Part shown: piece after piece, positions 40,854 to 50,440 of the stretch
Layout of the letters: the number at the start of each line of letters is the position of its first letter
How positions within the stretch are numbered: position 1 is the first letter of the stretch
Assembly: GCF_013376045.1 (NCBI RefSeq)
Contig: NZ_JABMJG010000001.1
Span: forward strand, 744,001-808,000
DNA from: Variovorax sp. SG517
GTDB lineage: Bacteria > Pseudomonadota > Gammaproteobacteria > Burkholderiales > Burkholderiaceae_C
DNA: 64,000 bases
Direction: 5' to 3'
Notes under the pieces: generated by a model
What the model saw: the letters and a program-made list of their open reading frames with translations, nothing else
The model's database searches: none
What the model was told of the DNA's origin: nothing
Program-made: the position numbers and the translations under genes

Positions 40854-40941
40854 CGGCGGAGAGTGTGAGATTCGAACTCACGGACGCTTTCACGTCGGCA
40901 GTTTTCAAGACTGCTGGTTTAAACCACTCACCCAACTCTCC
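40854..40941 (-). tRNA. tRNA-Ser (anticodon UGA)
   Basis: The acceptor stem GGAGAGT/ACTCTCC, an anticodon loop CTTGAAA in stem GCAGT/ACTGC giving UGA, a long variable arm (CCGACGTGAAAGCGTC region) and the T arm GTGAGTTCGAATCTCAC are all present. The three bases after the discriminator G read CCG, not CCA, unlike the other tRNAs here. Its 3' end faces the P4-type integrase, so it is the probable integration site. Confidence 0.93.
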
Positions 40942-40973
40942 GAAGCCTGCGATTTTAAGCCGACCGCGCGGCC

Positions 40974-42236
40974 CTATTCCTCGTCGGGAAGGAACATCGC
41001 CTGCAGGTCGCTCAGGAAGTCCAGTCCGCGCTCGGTCGGCCACACGCGGAACAGGTCGCGCGCGACGAGTCCCTTGCGCTCCGCTTCCTCGAGGCCGCGC
41101 TGGATGGAGGTCATCGCCAGGCCGGTGCGCTCGCTGAACTGCGGCAGCGTGAAGCCCTGCTTCAGCCGCAGCGCGTTGAGCATGAACTCGAACGGCAGGT
41201 CTGCCAGCGCCACTTCGTCGCTCTGCGACACCGCGGCGCCCGCGCGGGCGTTGGCCATGTACAGGCGCGGCTCGCGAAAGCGCACCTGGCGCACGATGCG
41301 GTGCGCGAAGCTCAGCTTGCTGTGCGCGCCCGCGCCGATGCCGAGGTAGTCGCCGAACTGCCAGTAGTTGAGGTTGTGCGCGCACTGGTGCCCTTCGCGC
41401 GCATAGGCGGACACCTCATAGCGCGACATGCCCTTCGCGCCGGTGCGCTCGGTGATGCGGTCGAGCATGGCGTAGGCGATGTCGTCCTCGGGCAGCGTGG
41501 GCGGGAACTTGGCGAACCAGGTGTTGGGCTCGATGGTCAGGTGGTACACCGAGAGGTGCGGCGGCGCGAGCGCCAGCGCCTGCGACAGGTCGGCGTCGAG
41601 GCCTTCCAGGGTCTGGCCCGGCAGCGCGTACATCAGGTCGAGGTTGAAGGTGTCGAAGGTGGCGGCGGCCTCTTCGAGGGCTGCGATGGCCTGCGCGCGG
41701 TCGTGCACGCGGCCCAGGGCCTTCAGGTGTTCGTCGTCGAAGCTCTGCACGCCTACCGACAGGCGCGTGACGCCGGCGGAACGGTAGGCTCGGAAGCGGT
41801 TGCGCTCGAAGGTGCCGGGGTTGGCCTCGAGCGTGATCTCGCAGTCGGGCGCGAGCTTCAGGCGTGCGCGCATGTCGCTCAGCAGGCGGTCGATGGCCTG
41901 AGGGGAGAACAGGCTGGGCGTGCCGCCGCCGATGAAGATGGTGTGGACGGTGCGGCCCCAGATGAGCGGCAGCGCGGCGTCGAGGTCTGCCACCAGCGCG
42001 TCGATGTACGCCGCTTCGGGAATGCCGTCGATGTCCGCCTCGCTGGCGGCGCGCCATTCGTGCGAGTTGAAGTCGCAATACGGGCACTTGCGCAGGCACC
42101 ACGGCAGATGGATGTACAGCGACAGCGGCGGCAGCGCGCTGAGCTGCAACGGGCCGGGCCGCATCCAGTGCAGCACGTCGTTGGCGTGCGCAGCGCCGGC
42201 GGGCTGCGCCGGCTTGATCGGGAAGGTGGTGGCCAT
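40974..42236 (-). CDS. hemW: HemW, heme chaperone-like radical SAM protein
   Basis: This 420-residue protein has the radical-SAM cysteine motif C-x3-C-x2-C in YIHLPWCLRKCPYCDFNSHE (4Fe-4S and SAM binding), FIGGGTPSLF, LSVGVQSFDD and the C-terminal HemW domain around LGIGAGAHS. It was long called oxygen-independent coproporphyrinogen oxidase-like, but HemW proteins pass heme to respiratory enzymes. Its ATG overlaps the rdgB stop by one base (TGATG), so they are translated together. Confidence 0.93.
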   Translation of the reverse strand: MATTFPIKPAQPAGAAHANDVLHWMRPGPLQLSALPPLSLYIHLPWCLRKCPYCDFNSHEWRAASEADIDGIPEAAYIDALVADLDAALPLIWGRTVHTIFIGGGTPSLFSPQAIDRLLSDMRARLKLAPDCEITLEANPGTFERNRFRAYRSAGVTRLSVGVQSFDDEHLKALGRVHDRAQAIAALEEAAATFDTFNLDLMYALPGQTLEGLDADLSQALALAPPHLSVYHLTIEPNTWFAKFPPTLPEDDIAYAMLDRITERTGAKGMSRYEVSAYAREGHQCAHNLNYWQFGDYLGIGAGAHSKLSFAHRIVRQVRFREPRLYMANARAGAAVSQSDEVALADLPFEFMLNALRLKQGFTLPQFSERTGLAMTSIQRGLEEAERKGLVARDLFRVWPTERGLDFLSDLQAMFLPDEE

Positions 42237-42841
42237 CAGGACTGCAGCCAGCGCTCGCGCATCAGCGCGAGCATGGCTTGCGCCGCGCGGCCGCGGTGGC
42301 TGTTCGCGTTCTTCACTTCGGGCGGCAGTTGCGCGAAGGTCTTGCCGAAGGCCGGCAGGTACATGACAGGGTCGAAGCCGAAGCCGTTGTCACCGATGGG
42401 CGCGGGCGCGATCTCGCCGACCACGCGGCCCACCGCGATGAGCGGCTCGGGGTCGTCGTGGCTGCGCAGCGCGACCAGCGTGCTCACCAGCGCCGCACGG
42501 CGATTCGCGACGCCATCCAGCTGCTCGAGCAGCGCCTTCACGTTGTTGGCATCGCCCTTGGCGTAGCCGAACTGCGTGGCGTAGTAGGCGGTGTCGACGC
42601 CCGGCAGGCCGCCGAAGGCGTCCACGCACAGGCCCGCGTCGTCGGCCATGGCCGGCAGGCCGGTGGCGGCGCTGGCATGGCGGGCCTTGGTGAGAGCGTT
42701 CTCGACGAAGGTACGGAAGGGCTCCTCGGCCTCGCCAACGCCCAGCGCCGATTGCGCAACGAGGGTGACGGCCAGCTCGGCAAAGAGTTGCTGCAGCTCG
42801 GCGAGCTTGCCCGCGTTGTTGGAGGCCAGGACCAGCTTCAT
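42236..42841 (-). CDS. rdgB: RdgB/HAM1 non-canonical purine NTP pyrophosphatase
   Basis: This 201-residue enzyme removes dITP, ITP and XTP from nucleotide pools. Family markers are LVLASNNAGKLAEL at the N-terminus (SNNxGK substrate loop), FVENALTKARHAS, ADDAGLCVDAFGGLPGV and the FGFDPV motif near the end. It lies between rph and hemW, starting 3 bp after the rph stop. Confidence 0.96.
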   Translation of the reverse strand: MKLVLASNNAGKLAELQQLFAELAVTLVAQSALGVGEAEEPFRTFVENALTKARHASAATGLPAMADDAGLCVDAFGGLPGVDTAYYATQFGYAKGDANNVKALLEQLDGVANRRAALVSTLVALRSHDDPEPLIAVGRVVGEIAPAPIGDNGFGFDPVMYLPAFGKTFAQLPPEVKNANSHRGRAAQAMLALMRERWLQS

Positions 42842-42844
42842 GGA

Positions 42845-43576
42845 TCAGCCCGCGAGCAGTGCCTGCTTCTGCAACACCACGAGCTCGCCGATGCCCTTCT
42901 CGGCCAGGCCGAGCAGGCTGTTCATTTCCTCGCGCGTGAAGGCCACGCCTTCGGCCGTGCCCTGCACTTCGACGAAGTGGCCAGCGCCGGTCATGACGAC
43001 GTTCATGTCGGTGTCGCAGGCGGAGTCTTCGGTGTATTCGAGGTCGAGCAGCGGCGTGCCGCCGACGATGCCCACCGAGATGGCGGCCACGTGACCCTTG
43101 ATGGGCGAGGTGGCGATGGCGCCGGAGGCCAGCAGCTTGTTGACGGCGTCCTGCGCGGCGACGAAGGCGCCGGTGATGGCCGCCGTGCGCGTGCCGCCGT
43201 CGGCCTGCAGCACGTCGCAGTCGAGGTGGATGGTGCGTTCGCCGAGCGCGGCAAGGTCGAACACGGCGCGCATCGAACGGCCGATGAGGCGCTGGATTTC
43301 CTGCGTGCGCCCGGTCTGCTTGCCCTTGGCGGCCTCGCGGCTGCTGCGGGTGTGCGTTGCGCGCGGCAGCATGCCGTATTCGGCCGTCACCCAGCCTTCG
43401 CCGCTGCCCTTCTTGTGCGGCGGCACTTTCTCCTCGACGGAGGCGGTGCACAGCACGCGGGTCTGGCCGAACTCGATGAGCACCGAGCCCTCGGCATGGA
43501 TGGTGAAACCGCGGGTGATGCGCACCGGGCGCAGCTGGTCGGCGGCGCGGCCGCCGCTTCGTGTGAAAGCAGTCAT
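42845..43576 (-). CDS. rph: Ribonuclease PH
   Basis: This 243-residue phosphorolytic 3'-5' exoribonuclease trims tRNA 3' ends. Diagnostic segments are [54 protein letters not shown] and [14 protein letters not shown]. The ATG at 43576 gives the usual N-terminus; an upstream in-frame ATG adds four residues. A terminator-like hairpin with a T-run ends 10 bp before this start, which would place rph under read-through or attenuation control. Confidence 0.96.
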   Translation of the reverse strand: MTAFTRSGGRAADQLRPVRITRGFTIHAEGSVLIEFGQTRVLCTASVEEKVPPHKKGSGEGWVTAEYGMLPRATHTRSSREAAKGKQTGRTQEIQRLIGRSMRAVFDLAALGERTIHLDCDVLQADGGTRTAAITGAFVAAQDAVNKLLASGAIATSPIKGHVAAISVGIVGGTPLLDLEYTEDSACDTDMNVVMTGAGHFVEVQGTAEGVAFTREEMNSLLGLAEKGIGELVVLQKQALLAG

Positions 43577-43586
43577 TGTCGAATCC

Positions 43587-43620
43587 AAAAAAGAAAAAAG
43601 TCGGCCGCTATTGCGCGGCC
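43587..43620 (-). terminator. Intrinsic terminator between PP2C gene and rph
   Basis: On the minus strand GGCCGC-GCAATA-GCGGCC is followed by GACTTTTTTCTTTTTT. The T-tract ends 10 bp before the rph start codon, leaving no room for a separate promoter between terminator and gene. Confidence 0.75.
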
Positions 43621-43627
43621 CGTTCAG

Positions 43628-44533
43628 CTAGCTCTTGCGCGCTGCCGATCGGCGGATGGCCTCGTTGATCTCGGCGATGGAGCGCTCGATGGCGTCTTCG
43701 TCGAGATCGTCGATCTCGTTGTCCGCGGGCATGCCGGCCTGGATGGTCGAGGCGAACACGCCGTCCTCGATGGTCTCGGTGGAAACGCCGCTGCGGTCGT
43801 CCGCGCTGTCGGGCATTTCCCATTCGAGCGCGATGAGCGTGACGTTGTCGCTGTGGCTTCCGCCCTTGCGCAGGGCCATCTCGGCGAGGTCGGGCGCAGC
43901 GTCGGACACGGGCTTGCCGGAGGAAAGCGTGTGCACGATGAGTTCGTCGTCGAGCACGCCCCAGACGCCGTCGGAGCACAGCATGATGCGGTCGCCGCGC
44001 TGCAGCTGCAGCGGCGCCGAGACGTCGAAGAGCGGCGTGGTCGGCGAGCCGAGGCAGGTCAGCAGCAGGTTGCGGTTGACGGGCATGTCGGAGCCGTGCG
44101 GCTTCGGGCGCTCGGCATGCGAATGGTCGCGCGTGCGCACCAGCAGGCGGCCGTCGCGCACGACGTACAGGCGCGAGTCGCCGCAGTGCATCCATGTGGC
44201 GGTGTTGCCCTGGAGCACCGCCGCGACGACGGTGGTGCGCGGGGTGTCGAGCATGGCCTTGTGGCTCGCGTAGCGCATGATCTGCTGGTGCGCGGCCATG
44301 GCCGATTCGGCCAGGAACGACTTCACGTCCTTCACCGTGGGGCGCGCCTCGCGCTGGTAGAGCGCGGCGATGGTCTGCAGCGCGAGCTGCGCCGCCACCT
44401 CGCCTTCCGGGTGGCCGCCCATGCCGTCGGCGAGCACGAACAACCCCGATTCCCGCGTGTAGCAATAGCCCATGCGGTCTTCGTTCTTGAGACGCCCGCC
44501 CTTGCGGCTGACCTGGAAGACGGAGAATTTCAT
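43628..44533 (-). CDS. PP2C-family serine/threonine protein phosphatase
   Basis: This 301-residue soluble phosphatase has all PP2C metal motifs: LKNEDRMGY, VLADGMGGHPEGE, MHCGDSRLYV, LCSDGVWGVL and GSHSDNVTLIAL. An acidic C-terminal tail of about 50 residues follows the catalytic domain. It starts 4 bp after the Ser/Thr kinase stop, forming a kinase-phosphatase pair that presumably acts on shared targets. The pair is conserved in this position in Comamonadaceae to my knowledge. Confidence 0.93.
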   Translation of the reverse strand: MKFSVFQVSRKGGRLKNEDRMGYCYTRESGLFVLADGMGGHPEGEVAAQLALQTIAALYQREARPTVKDVKSFLAESAMAAHQQIMRYASHKAMLDTPRTTVVAAVLQGNTATWMHCGDSRLYVVRDGRLLVRTRDHSHAERPKPHGSDMPVNRNLLLTCLGSPTTPLFDVSAPLQLQRGDRIMLCSDGVWGVLDDELIVHTLSSGKPVSDAAPDLAEMALRKGGSHSDNVTLIALEWEMPDSADDRSGVSTETIEDGVFASTIQAGMPADNEIDDLDEDAIERSIAEINEAIRRSAARKS

Positions 44534-44537
44534 GATG

Positions 44538-45545
44538 TCATGCGGGGCGCGTGGTGGGCGCTGCAGCCTTGGGCAGACCCTTCTTGTCGAAGGAGCGGAT
44601 GTTGTCGATCGACAGGCGCACCTTCTCGCCCACCGTGAGCTTCGTATAACGGCGCTCGCCCTCGCGGCTGAGCTCCTTCTGCAGCGCGAAGACCGATTGC
44701 GGGCGCGACAGCGGGTCGAGCGACATGCACCACTCGACCACCTCGATCAGGTTGTCCGAATACACGCCGCGAAGGCGCGACAGCGACAGGCTGAGGCGGT
44801 CTTTTTCGATGCGCCGGGGCGCGTCGTTGGGCGGATAGCCCTGCATGCAGGCGTAGATGCAGGCGCCGATGGCGTAGATGTCGGTCCACGGGCCCATGGA
44901 CGAATCGCGCCGGTACATCTCGGGGGCCGCGAAGCCGGGGGTGTACATCGGGCGGATGAAGATGCCTTCCTTGCTGAGCACCTCGCGCGCGGCGCCGAAG
45001 TCGATCAGCACGGCGCGGTCGTCGTCGGTGACGAAGATGTTGGCCGGCTTGATGTCCAGGTGCAGCATCTTGTACTGGTGGACGATGCGCAGGCCGCGCA
45101 GGATCTCGTCGAAGAGCGAGCGGATGGTCGACTCGCGGAACACCTTCTGCTTCTTCAGGTCGCGCGCGGTGACCACGAAGTCCTGCAGGGTCGCGCCCTC
45201 CAGGTAGTTCATGACCATGTAGACGGTCTCGTTCTCGCGGAAGAAGTTGAGCACGCTCACCACCGATGCGTGCGAGATCTGTGCCAGCGAGCGCCCTTCC
45301 TCGAAGAAGCTCTTGAGGCCCAGCCGGTAGAGCGACAGCTTCTCCGGCGGCACCTGCGGCGCAAGCTCGCCCGGCCCCCGGGTGGCGAGCGACGACGGCA
45401 GATATTCCTTGATGGCAACCTGCTGTCCGCTGGAATCGATGGCGAGATAGACGACACCGAATCCACCCGCGGAAAGCCGGCGTACAACGCGGTAACCACC
45501 AATGACCGTATCGGGCGGCAGGGGCGTAGGCTTGACCTTTGACAT
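44538..45545 (-). CDS. Serine/threonine protein kinase
   Basis: This 335-residue Hanks-type kinase has the glycine loop LSAGGFGVVYLA, catalytic Lys in VAIKEYLP, catalytic loop HLDIKPANIF (HLD in place of HRD), DFG in LIDFGAAREV and APE in FAAPEMY. There is no transmembrane segment or sensor domain, so it is cytosolic. The start at 45545 was chosen because an upstream extension is unrelated. It is followed by the PP2C gene and is divergent from yicC (91 bp). Confidence 0.93.
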   Translation of the reverse strand: MSKVKPTPLPPDTVIGGYRVVRRLSAGGFGVVYLAIDSSGQQVAIKEYLPSSLATRGPGELAPQVPPEKLSLYRLGLKSFFEEGRSLAQISHASVVSVLNFFRENETVYMVMNYLEGATLQDFVVTARDLKKQKVFRESTIRSLFDEILRGLRIVHQYKMLHLDIKPANIFVTDDDRAVLIDFGAAREVLSKEGIFIRPMYTPGFAAPEMYRRDSSMGPWTDIYAIGACIYACMQGYPPNDAPRRIEKDRLSLSLSRLRGVYSDNLIEVVEWCMSLDPLSRPQSVFALQKELSREGERRYTKLTVGEKVRLSIDNIRSFDKKGLPKAAAPTTRPA

Positions 45546-45636
45546 AATCCGGGAGTTTCGCCCGAAGGCGATGGTGCGGCAAGCGAACGCCGTGCCGACG
45601 CCTCGGTGCATGCAAGCAAAACCACAGTGAGGCGCA

Positions 45637-46560
45637 ATGCCAGTTTACAGCATGACCGGCTACGCCAGCGGCCAGAACGGGTCCGCAGGCAGCCACTCCG
45701 AAGCCGAGGCACGGCCTTCCGCCACGGGCCGGCTCGGGGTTGAAATCCGCTCGGTCAACAGCCGCTTCCTCGATCTGACCTTCAAGCTGCCGGAAGAGCT
45801 CCGCCAGCATGAAACCGCGCTGCGCGAGCTGCTCACGGGCAAGCTCAAGCGCGGCAAGGTCGAAGTTCGCGCCGCCATCGAAAGCGCGGCCCAGGGAGGC
45901 GTGGTCGAGCCCTCCGTCAAGCTGCTGCAGCGGCTCAACGGCGTGCAGGACAGCATCAAGGCATGGCTGCCCAGCGCACGCGAGCTCAGCGTGGCCGACG
46001 TGCTTCGCCTGGCCGGGGGCGACAGCGCTACCCGGGGCGACTGGGGCCCCGACCTGCTCGAAGTGACGGGCAAGGCGCTCGAAGGCCTGGTGTCGGCCCG
46101 CCAGCGCGAAGGCGCACGGCTGGCCAAGATGCTCGAAGACCACCTCGCCCAGCTGCGCACCCTGGTGCAGCAGGCCGGCCCGCTGGTGCCGCAACTGGTC
46201 GAGCAGCAGCGCACCCGCTTCCTGGAGCGCTGGCAGGAGGCCATGGGCCTGACCGCCGGCACGGGCGGCACGCTGCCCGAAGCCGCCCAGGACCGCGCGC
46301 TGACCGAGGCCACGGCCTTCGCGATCCGCATCGACGTGGCCGAGGAACTCACCCGGCTGAACTCGCATCTTGACGAAATCGAGCGGCTGCTCAAGAAGGG
46401 CGGCGAGATCGGCAAGCGCCTCGATTTCCTGATCCAGGAGCTTCACCGCGAGGCCAACACCCTGGGCTCGAAGTCCGCGGCGCTGGAACTCACGCGCATC
46501 GGCGTGGACATGAAGGTCCTGATCGAGCAGATGCGCGAGCAGGTCCAGAACATCGAATGA
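45637..46560 (+). CDS. yicC: YicC family endoribonuclease
   Basis: This 307-residue protein begins [10 protein letters not shown], a YicC hallmark, and ends with the DUF1732 block ([40 protein letters not shown]). YicC proteins are endoribonucleases affecting stationary-phase RNA turnover. The start has GAGG 6 bp upstream. Its stop overlaps the gmk start (ATGA). Confidence 0.95.
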   Translation: MPVYSMTGYASGQNGSAGSHSEAEARPSATGRLGVEIRSVNSRFLDLTFKLPEELRQHETALRELLTGKLKRGKVEVRAAIESAAQGGVVEPSVKLLQRLNGVQDSIKAWLPSARELSVADVLRLAGGDSATRGDWGPDLLEVTGKALEGLVSARQREGARLAKMLEDHLAQLRTLVQQAGPLVPQLVEQQRTRFLERWQEAMGLTAGTGGTLPEAAQDRALTEATAFAIRIDVAEELTRLNSHLDEIERLLKKGGEIGKRLDFLIQELHREANTLGSKSAALELTRIGVDMKVLIEQMREQVQNIE

Positions 46561-47204
46561 CGACGACGAAGACGAGCGAAAGAATGGATTACCCCGGCAA
46601 TATCTTCGTGGTGGCGGCACCCAGCGGCGCGGGCAAGTCGAGCCTGGTCAAGGCGCTGATGGAGCTCGATTCGGCTGTCCAGCCCTCGGTTTCCCACACG
46701 ACCCGGTCGCCGCGCGGACAGGAAAAGCACGGCCGCGAGTACTTCTTCGCTTCGCCGACGGAGTTCGACGCGATGATCGCGGCCGACGGCTTCGTGGAAT
46801 GGGCCCACGTGCACGGCCACCGCTACGGCACCTCCAAGAAGGCGGTCGAGGATCGCATCGCCCAGGGGGCCGACGTCATCCTCGAGATCGACTTCCAGGG
46901 CGCGCTGCAGATCCGCAAGACCTTTGCCAACGCGGTCATGATCTTCATCCTGCCGCCCAGCTGGGAAGAACTGCGCTCCCGGCTCGAACGGCGCGGGGAA
47001 GACAGTGCCTCGGTCATCGAACTGCGCCTGAAGAATGCGGCCGAAGAGATGGCCCAGGCGGGGCAATTCGACTTCGTTATAATCAACGAGTTATTTGAGC
47101 GGGCACTTTTCGATCTCAAGGCGATTGTCCACGCTCAGCGGCTCCGGTATTCCGCGCAGCGCCGAGCGCGTGCCGACACCTTCGCCGCACTGAACATCCC
47201 CTGA
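46557..47204 (+). CDS. gmk: Guanylate kinase
   Basis: This 215-residue enzyme phosphorylates GMP to GDP. The P-loop is [33 protein letters not shown] binds GMP. ATG 46557 overlaps the yicC stop. An alternative ATG at 46584 (MDYPGN) gives a length closer to the family norm. The next gene is rpoZ, then spoT, the standard proteobacterial order linking GMP supply, RNA polymerase omega and ppGpp. Confidence 0.96.
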   Translation: MTTTKTSERMDYPGNIFVVAAPSGAGKSSLVKALMELDSAVQPSVSHTTRSPRGQEKHGREYFFASPTEFDAMIAADGFVEWAHVHGHRYGTSKKAVEDRIAQGADVILEIDFQGALQIRKTFANAVMIFILPPSWEELRSRLERRGEDSASVIELRLKNAAEEMAQAGQFDFVIINELFERALFDLKAIVHAQRLRYSAQRRARADTFAALNIP

Positions 47205-47248
47205 TTTCCGAGCCCATCCGCTCCCAGACCGACCGAAAGATCCTCATC

Positions 47249-47452
47249 ATGGCCCGCATCACCGTCGAAGATTGTCTCGTCAACATTCCGAACCGCTTCC
47301 AGCTCGTCCTGGCCGCTACCTACCGTGCGCGGATGCTGAGCCAGGGCCACGCCCCCAAGATCGAGAGCAAGAACAAGCCCGCCGTGACCGCCCTGCGCGA
47401 GATCGCCGAAGGCAAGATCGGCCTCGAAATGCTCAAGAAGGTGCCGGGCTGA
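47249..47452 (+). CDS. rpoZ: RNA polymerase omega subunit
   Basis: This 67-residue protein begins [20 protein letters not shown] and contains AATYRARML and [16 protein letters not shown], all diagnostic of omega. It helps RNA polymerase assembly and forms part of the ppGpp site. A strong terminator follows. Confidence 0.97.
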   Translation: MARITVEDCLVNIPNRFQLVLAATYRARMLSQGHAPKIESKNKPAVTALREIAEGKIGLEMLKKVPG

Positions 47453-47475
47453 TCTGACGCTGCCCTGCAACGAAA

Positions 47476-47501
47476 AGGCACCGCAAAGCGGTGCTTTTTT
47501 T
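47476..47501 (+). terminator. Intrinsic terminator after rpoZ
   Basis: GCACCGC-AAA-GCGGTGC followed by seven T residues, 25 bp after the rpoZ stop. Confidence 0.9.
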
Positions 47502-47545
47502 ATGGCCGGAGGCGTCCACACATCGGTCACGCTAAAGTGATAGGC

Positions 47546-49801
47546 ATGAGCGCGGTCGCCAAATCTCAGTCCCATGCCCCCAAAGGCACGCCGAAGCCGA
47601 GCCCGGCGGCGCTGAATGCGGCCGCCGCGAGCTTTGCCGCGCTGACCGCGCGGCTGGACTACCTGAGCCCCGAAGACACCGAGCTGGTCCGCCGCGCCTA
47701 CCGCTTCGCCGACGAGGCGCACCTGGGGCAGCTGCGCAACAGCGGCGAGCCGTACATCACCCACCCCATCGCCGTGGCGGCGCAATGCGCCGAGTGGAAG
47801 CTCGACGCGCAGGCGCTGATGGCCGCCCTGCTGCACGACGCGATCGAGGACTGCGGCGTCACCAAACCCGAGCTCATCGAGCGCTTCGGAGCACCGGTTG
47901 CCGAACTGGTCGACGGGCTCACCAAGCTCGACAAGCTGCAGTTCAACACCCGCGAAGAAAACCAGGCCGAGTCGTTCCGCAAGATGCTGCTGGCCATGGC
48001 GCGCGACGTGCGCGTCATCTTGGTCAAGCTGGCTGACCGCACGCACAACATGCGCACGCTGGCCGACGCGCCCCGCGAGAAATGGGGCCGGATCTCGCGC
48101 GAGACGCTGGACATCTACGCGCCCATCGCCCACCGGCTGGGGCTGAACCAGACCTATCGCGAGCTGCAGGAACTTTCTTTCCGCCATCTGAAACCGTGGC
48201 GCTATGCCACGCTGTCGAAGGCCGTGGCCAAGGCGCGCGGCCGCCGGCGAGACCTGATCCAGAAGGTGCAGAAGGAGGTCGAGGCCGCCTTTTCCGCAGC
48301 CGGCATGACGCTGCGGATCGCCGGACGCGAGAAGACGCTCTATTCCATCTACCGCAAGATGGAGGAAAAGCACCTGAGCTTCGCCCAGGTGACCGACATC
48401 TACGGTTTCCGGCTGATCGTGCCGAACGTGATCGCCTGCTACACCGGCCTCGGCATCCTGCACCAGATGTACAAGCCCCTGCCGGGCAAGTTCAAGGACC
48501 ACATCGCGATCGCCAAGCTCAACGGCTACCAGTCGCTGCACACCACGCTCGTGGGGCCGGCCGGCGTGAGCGTGGAATTCCAGCTGCGGACCGAGGCGAT
48601 GCACGTGGTGGCCGAATCGGGCGTTGCTGCGCACTGGCTGTACAAGGCCGCCGAGCCCAACGCCGCCAGCAACGACCGGCTGGGCACCAAGTGGCTGCAG
48701 TCGCTGCTCGACATCCAGGACGAGACGCGCGACGCCGCCGAGTTCTGGGACCACGTCAAGGTCGACCTGTTCCCCGACGCGGTGTACGTGTTCACGCCCA
48801 AGAGCCAGATCATGGCGCTGCCCCGCGGCGCCACGGTGGTCGACTTCGCCTACGCCATCCACAGCAACATCGGCGACCACACCTCGGCCGCGCGCATCAA
48901 CGGCGACCAGGTGCCGCTGCGCACCGAACTCAAGAACGGCGACGTGGTCGAGGTGATCACGGCGCCGGTGTCGACGCCCAACCCGGCCTGGCTGGGCTTC
49001 GTGCGAACCGGCCGGGCGCGCTCCAAGATCCGCCACTACCTGAAGACGCTGGCGCATGCCGAGTCCGAAGGCCTGGGCGAGAAGCTGCTCGCGCAGGCTT
49101 TGCGGGCCGAAGGCCTGAGCAAGCTGCCCGAGGACGACGAGGAGCATCAAGCCCTGTGGGAGAAGCTCCTGCGCTTCACCGGCAACCGCACCCGCTCCGA
49201 GCTGCTGACCGACATCGGCCTGGGCAAGCGCATCGCGAGCATCGTCGCGAAGCGGCTGGTGTCGATGCTTTCCGAGCTGGGCGAGCGACCTGACGCATTG
49301 CTGCTGAGCCGCGAGCGCTTCATCTCGCACGAAACGGTGTCGCAGGGCGCGGTCACTTTGGACGGCAGCGAGAACTCTTCAGTGCGCTTCGCGCTGTGCT
49401 GCCGGCCGATTCCCGGCGACCCTATCGTCGGCTATCTCGGCCACGGCGAAGGCTTGGTGGTGCACACCGAAGACTGCGGTGTCGGCCAGCGGCTGCGCCA
49501 CAAGGACAGCGAACGCTTCTTCGCCGTCGAATGGGCGGACGAGCCGACGCGCGCCTTCGAGACCGGCGTGGTCATCACCGTGCGCAATGACAAGGGTGTG
49601 CTGGCGCGCGTCGCAGCCACGCTGGCCGATGCGGAAGCCGACATCACGCACGTGGAGATGGCCGACGAAACTCCGCAGGATTCGACCGACCTGCGCTTCG
49701 TGATCGCCGTGCGCGACCGCGCGCATCTGGATGCGGTGCTGCGAGCGGCGCGGCGCACGGCATCGGTGCTGACCGCCTCCAGGACGGTTCCCGCGCCCTG
49801 A
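47546..49801 (+). CDS. spoT: Bifunctional (p)ppGpp synthetase/hydrolase SpoT
   Basis: The 751-residue protein has an intact HD hydrolase motif (LLHDAIEDCGV), a synthetase domain with GREKTLYSIYRKME and YGFRLIV, a TGS domain (VFTPKSQIMALPRGATVVDF) and a C-terminal ACT domain (VITVRNDKGVLARVAATLAD). The intact HDxxED motif marks it as SpoT/Rel rather than RelA. ATG 47546 is preferred over GTG 47537. It follows the rpoZ terminator by about 45 bp, so it likely has its own promoter. Confidence 0.95.
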   Translation: MSAVAKSQSHAPKGTPKPSPAALNAAAASFAALTARLDYLSPEDTELVRRAYRFADEAHLGQLRNSGEPYITHPIAVAAQCAEWKLDAQALMAALLHDAIEDCGVTKPELIERFGAPVAELVDGLTKLDKLQFNTREENQAESFRKMLLAMARDVRVILVKLADRTHNMRTLADAPREKWGRISRETLDIYAPIAHRLGLNQTYRELQELSFRHLKPWRYATLSKAVAKARGRRRDLIQKVQKEVEAAFSAAGMTLRIAGREKTLYSIYRKMEEKHLSFAQVTDIYGFRLIVPNVIACYTGLGILHQMYKPLPGKFKDHIAIAKLNGYQSLHTTLVGPAGVSVEFQLRTEAMHVVAESGVAAHWLYKAAEPNAASNDRLGTKWLQSLLDIQDETRDAAEFWDHVKVDLFPDAVYVFTPKSQIMALPRGATVVDFAYAIHSNIGDHTSAARINGDQVPLRTELKNGDVVEVITAPVSTPNPAWLGFVRTGRARSKIRHYLKTLAHAESEGLGEKLLAQALRAEGLSKLPEDDEEHQALWEKLLRFTGNRTRSELLTDIGLGKRIASIVAKRLVSMLSELGERPDALLLSRERFISHETVSQGAVTLDGSENSSVRFALCCRPIPGDPIVGYLGHGEGLVVHTEDCGVGQRLRHKDSERFFAVEWADEPTRAFETGVVITVRNDKGVLARVAATLADAEADITHVEMADETPQDSTDLRFVIAVRDRAHLDAVLRAARRTASVLTASRTVPAP

Positions 49802-49808
49802 GCTGCCG

Positions 49809-50384
49809 TCAGTCAGTGGCCGAGCGCGGCGCCGGATAGCTCACGGACAGGATCTCGACCTCGTGCGCCCCGCCCGGGGTGACGAGCTTCACGACGTCCC
49901 CTTCGCGCGCCTTCAGCAACGCCCGCGCGATCGGCGAGATCCAGCTGACCTGCGACTTCGCGCTCTCCGCCTCGTCGATGCCCAGGATGGTGACGCTGCG
50001 CTCCTCGCCGGCCTCGTCGGCATAGAGGACCGTGGCACCGAAGAAGACCTGGTCGCGGCCATGGTGCACCGACGGATCGGTGACCTCCGCGATCTCGAGG
50101 CGCTTGGTGAGGAAGCGGATGCGGCGATCGATCTCGCGCAGGCGCTTCTTGCCGTAGAGGTAGTCGCCGTTTTCCGAGCGGTCGCCGTTCTTGGCGGCCC
50201 AATGGACGGTCTCGACGATCTTCGGGCGCTCCTCATCCATCAGGTGCAGCAACTCGTCGCGCAGGCGCGCGTAGCCATCGGGGGTGATGTAGTTCTTGCC
50301 GCCCGCGGGAATCGGTGGCAGGGCGCCATCCGCGCCGTCGTCGTCTCCGTCGGAATCCGTTTCCTTGGTGAATGCCTTGTTCAC
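49809..50384 (-). CDS. greB: Transcription elongation factor GreB
   Basis: This 191-residue factor rescues backtracked RNA polymerase. It has an acidic N-terminal extension (DSDGDDDGADG), then the Gre coiled coil with NGDRSENGDYLYGKKRLREI (acidic tip) and the C-terminal GreA/GreB domain (WISPIARALLKAREGDVV). The GTG start at 50384 is set by CGGAGGA 6 bp upstream; the upstream frame runs into tRNA sequence. A strong hairpin with T-run ends just 6 bp before this Shine-Dalgarno sequence, implying read-through control. Confidence 0.95.
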   Translation of the reverse strand: MNKAFTKETDSDGDDDGADGALPPIPAGGKNYITPDGYARLRDELLHLMDEERPKIVETVHWAAKNGDRSENGDYLYGKKRLREIDRRIRFLTKRLEIAEVTDPSVHHGRDQVFFGATVLYADEAGEERSVTILGIDEAESAKSQVSWISPIARALLKAREGDVVKLVTPGGAHEVEILSVSYPAPRSATD

Positions 50385-50400
50385 GCTGATCCTCCGAAAA

Positions 50401-50432
50401 GAAAAAAGCCCGCAACTCGCGTTGCGGGCTTT
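50401..50432 (-). terminator. Strong intrinsic terminator/attenuator before greB
   Basis: On the minus strand AAAGCCCGCAAC-GCGA-GTTGCGGGCTTT (12-bp perfect stem) is followed by TTTCTTTTC and then the greB Shine-Dalgarno sequence. It serves tRNA-Arg as terminator and leaves no obvious room for a greB promoter downstream. Confidence 0.9.
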
Positions 50433-50440
50433 CTTTATAG

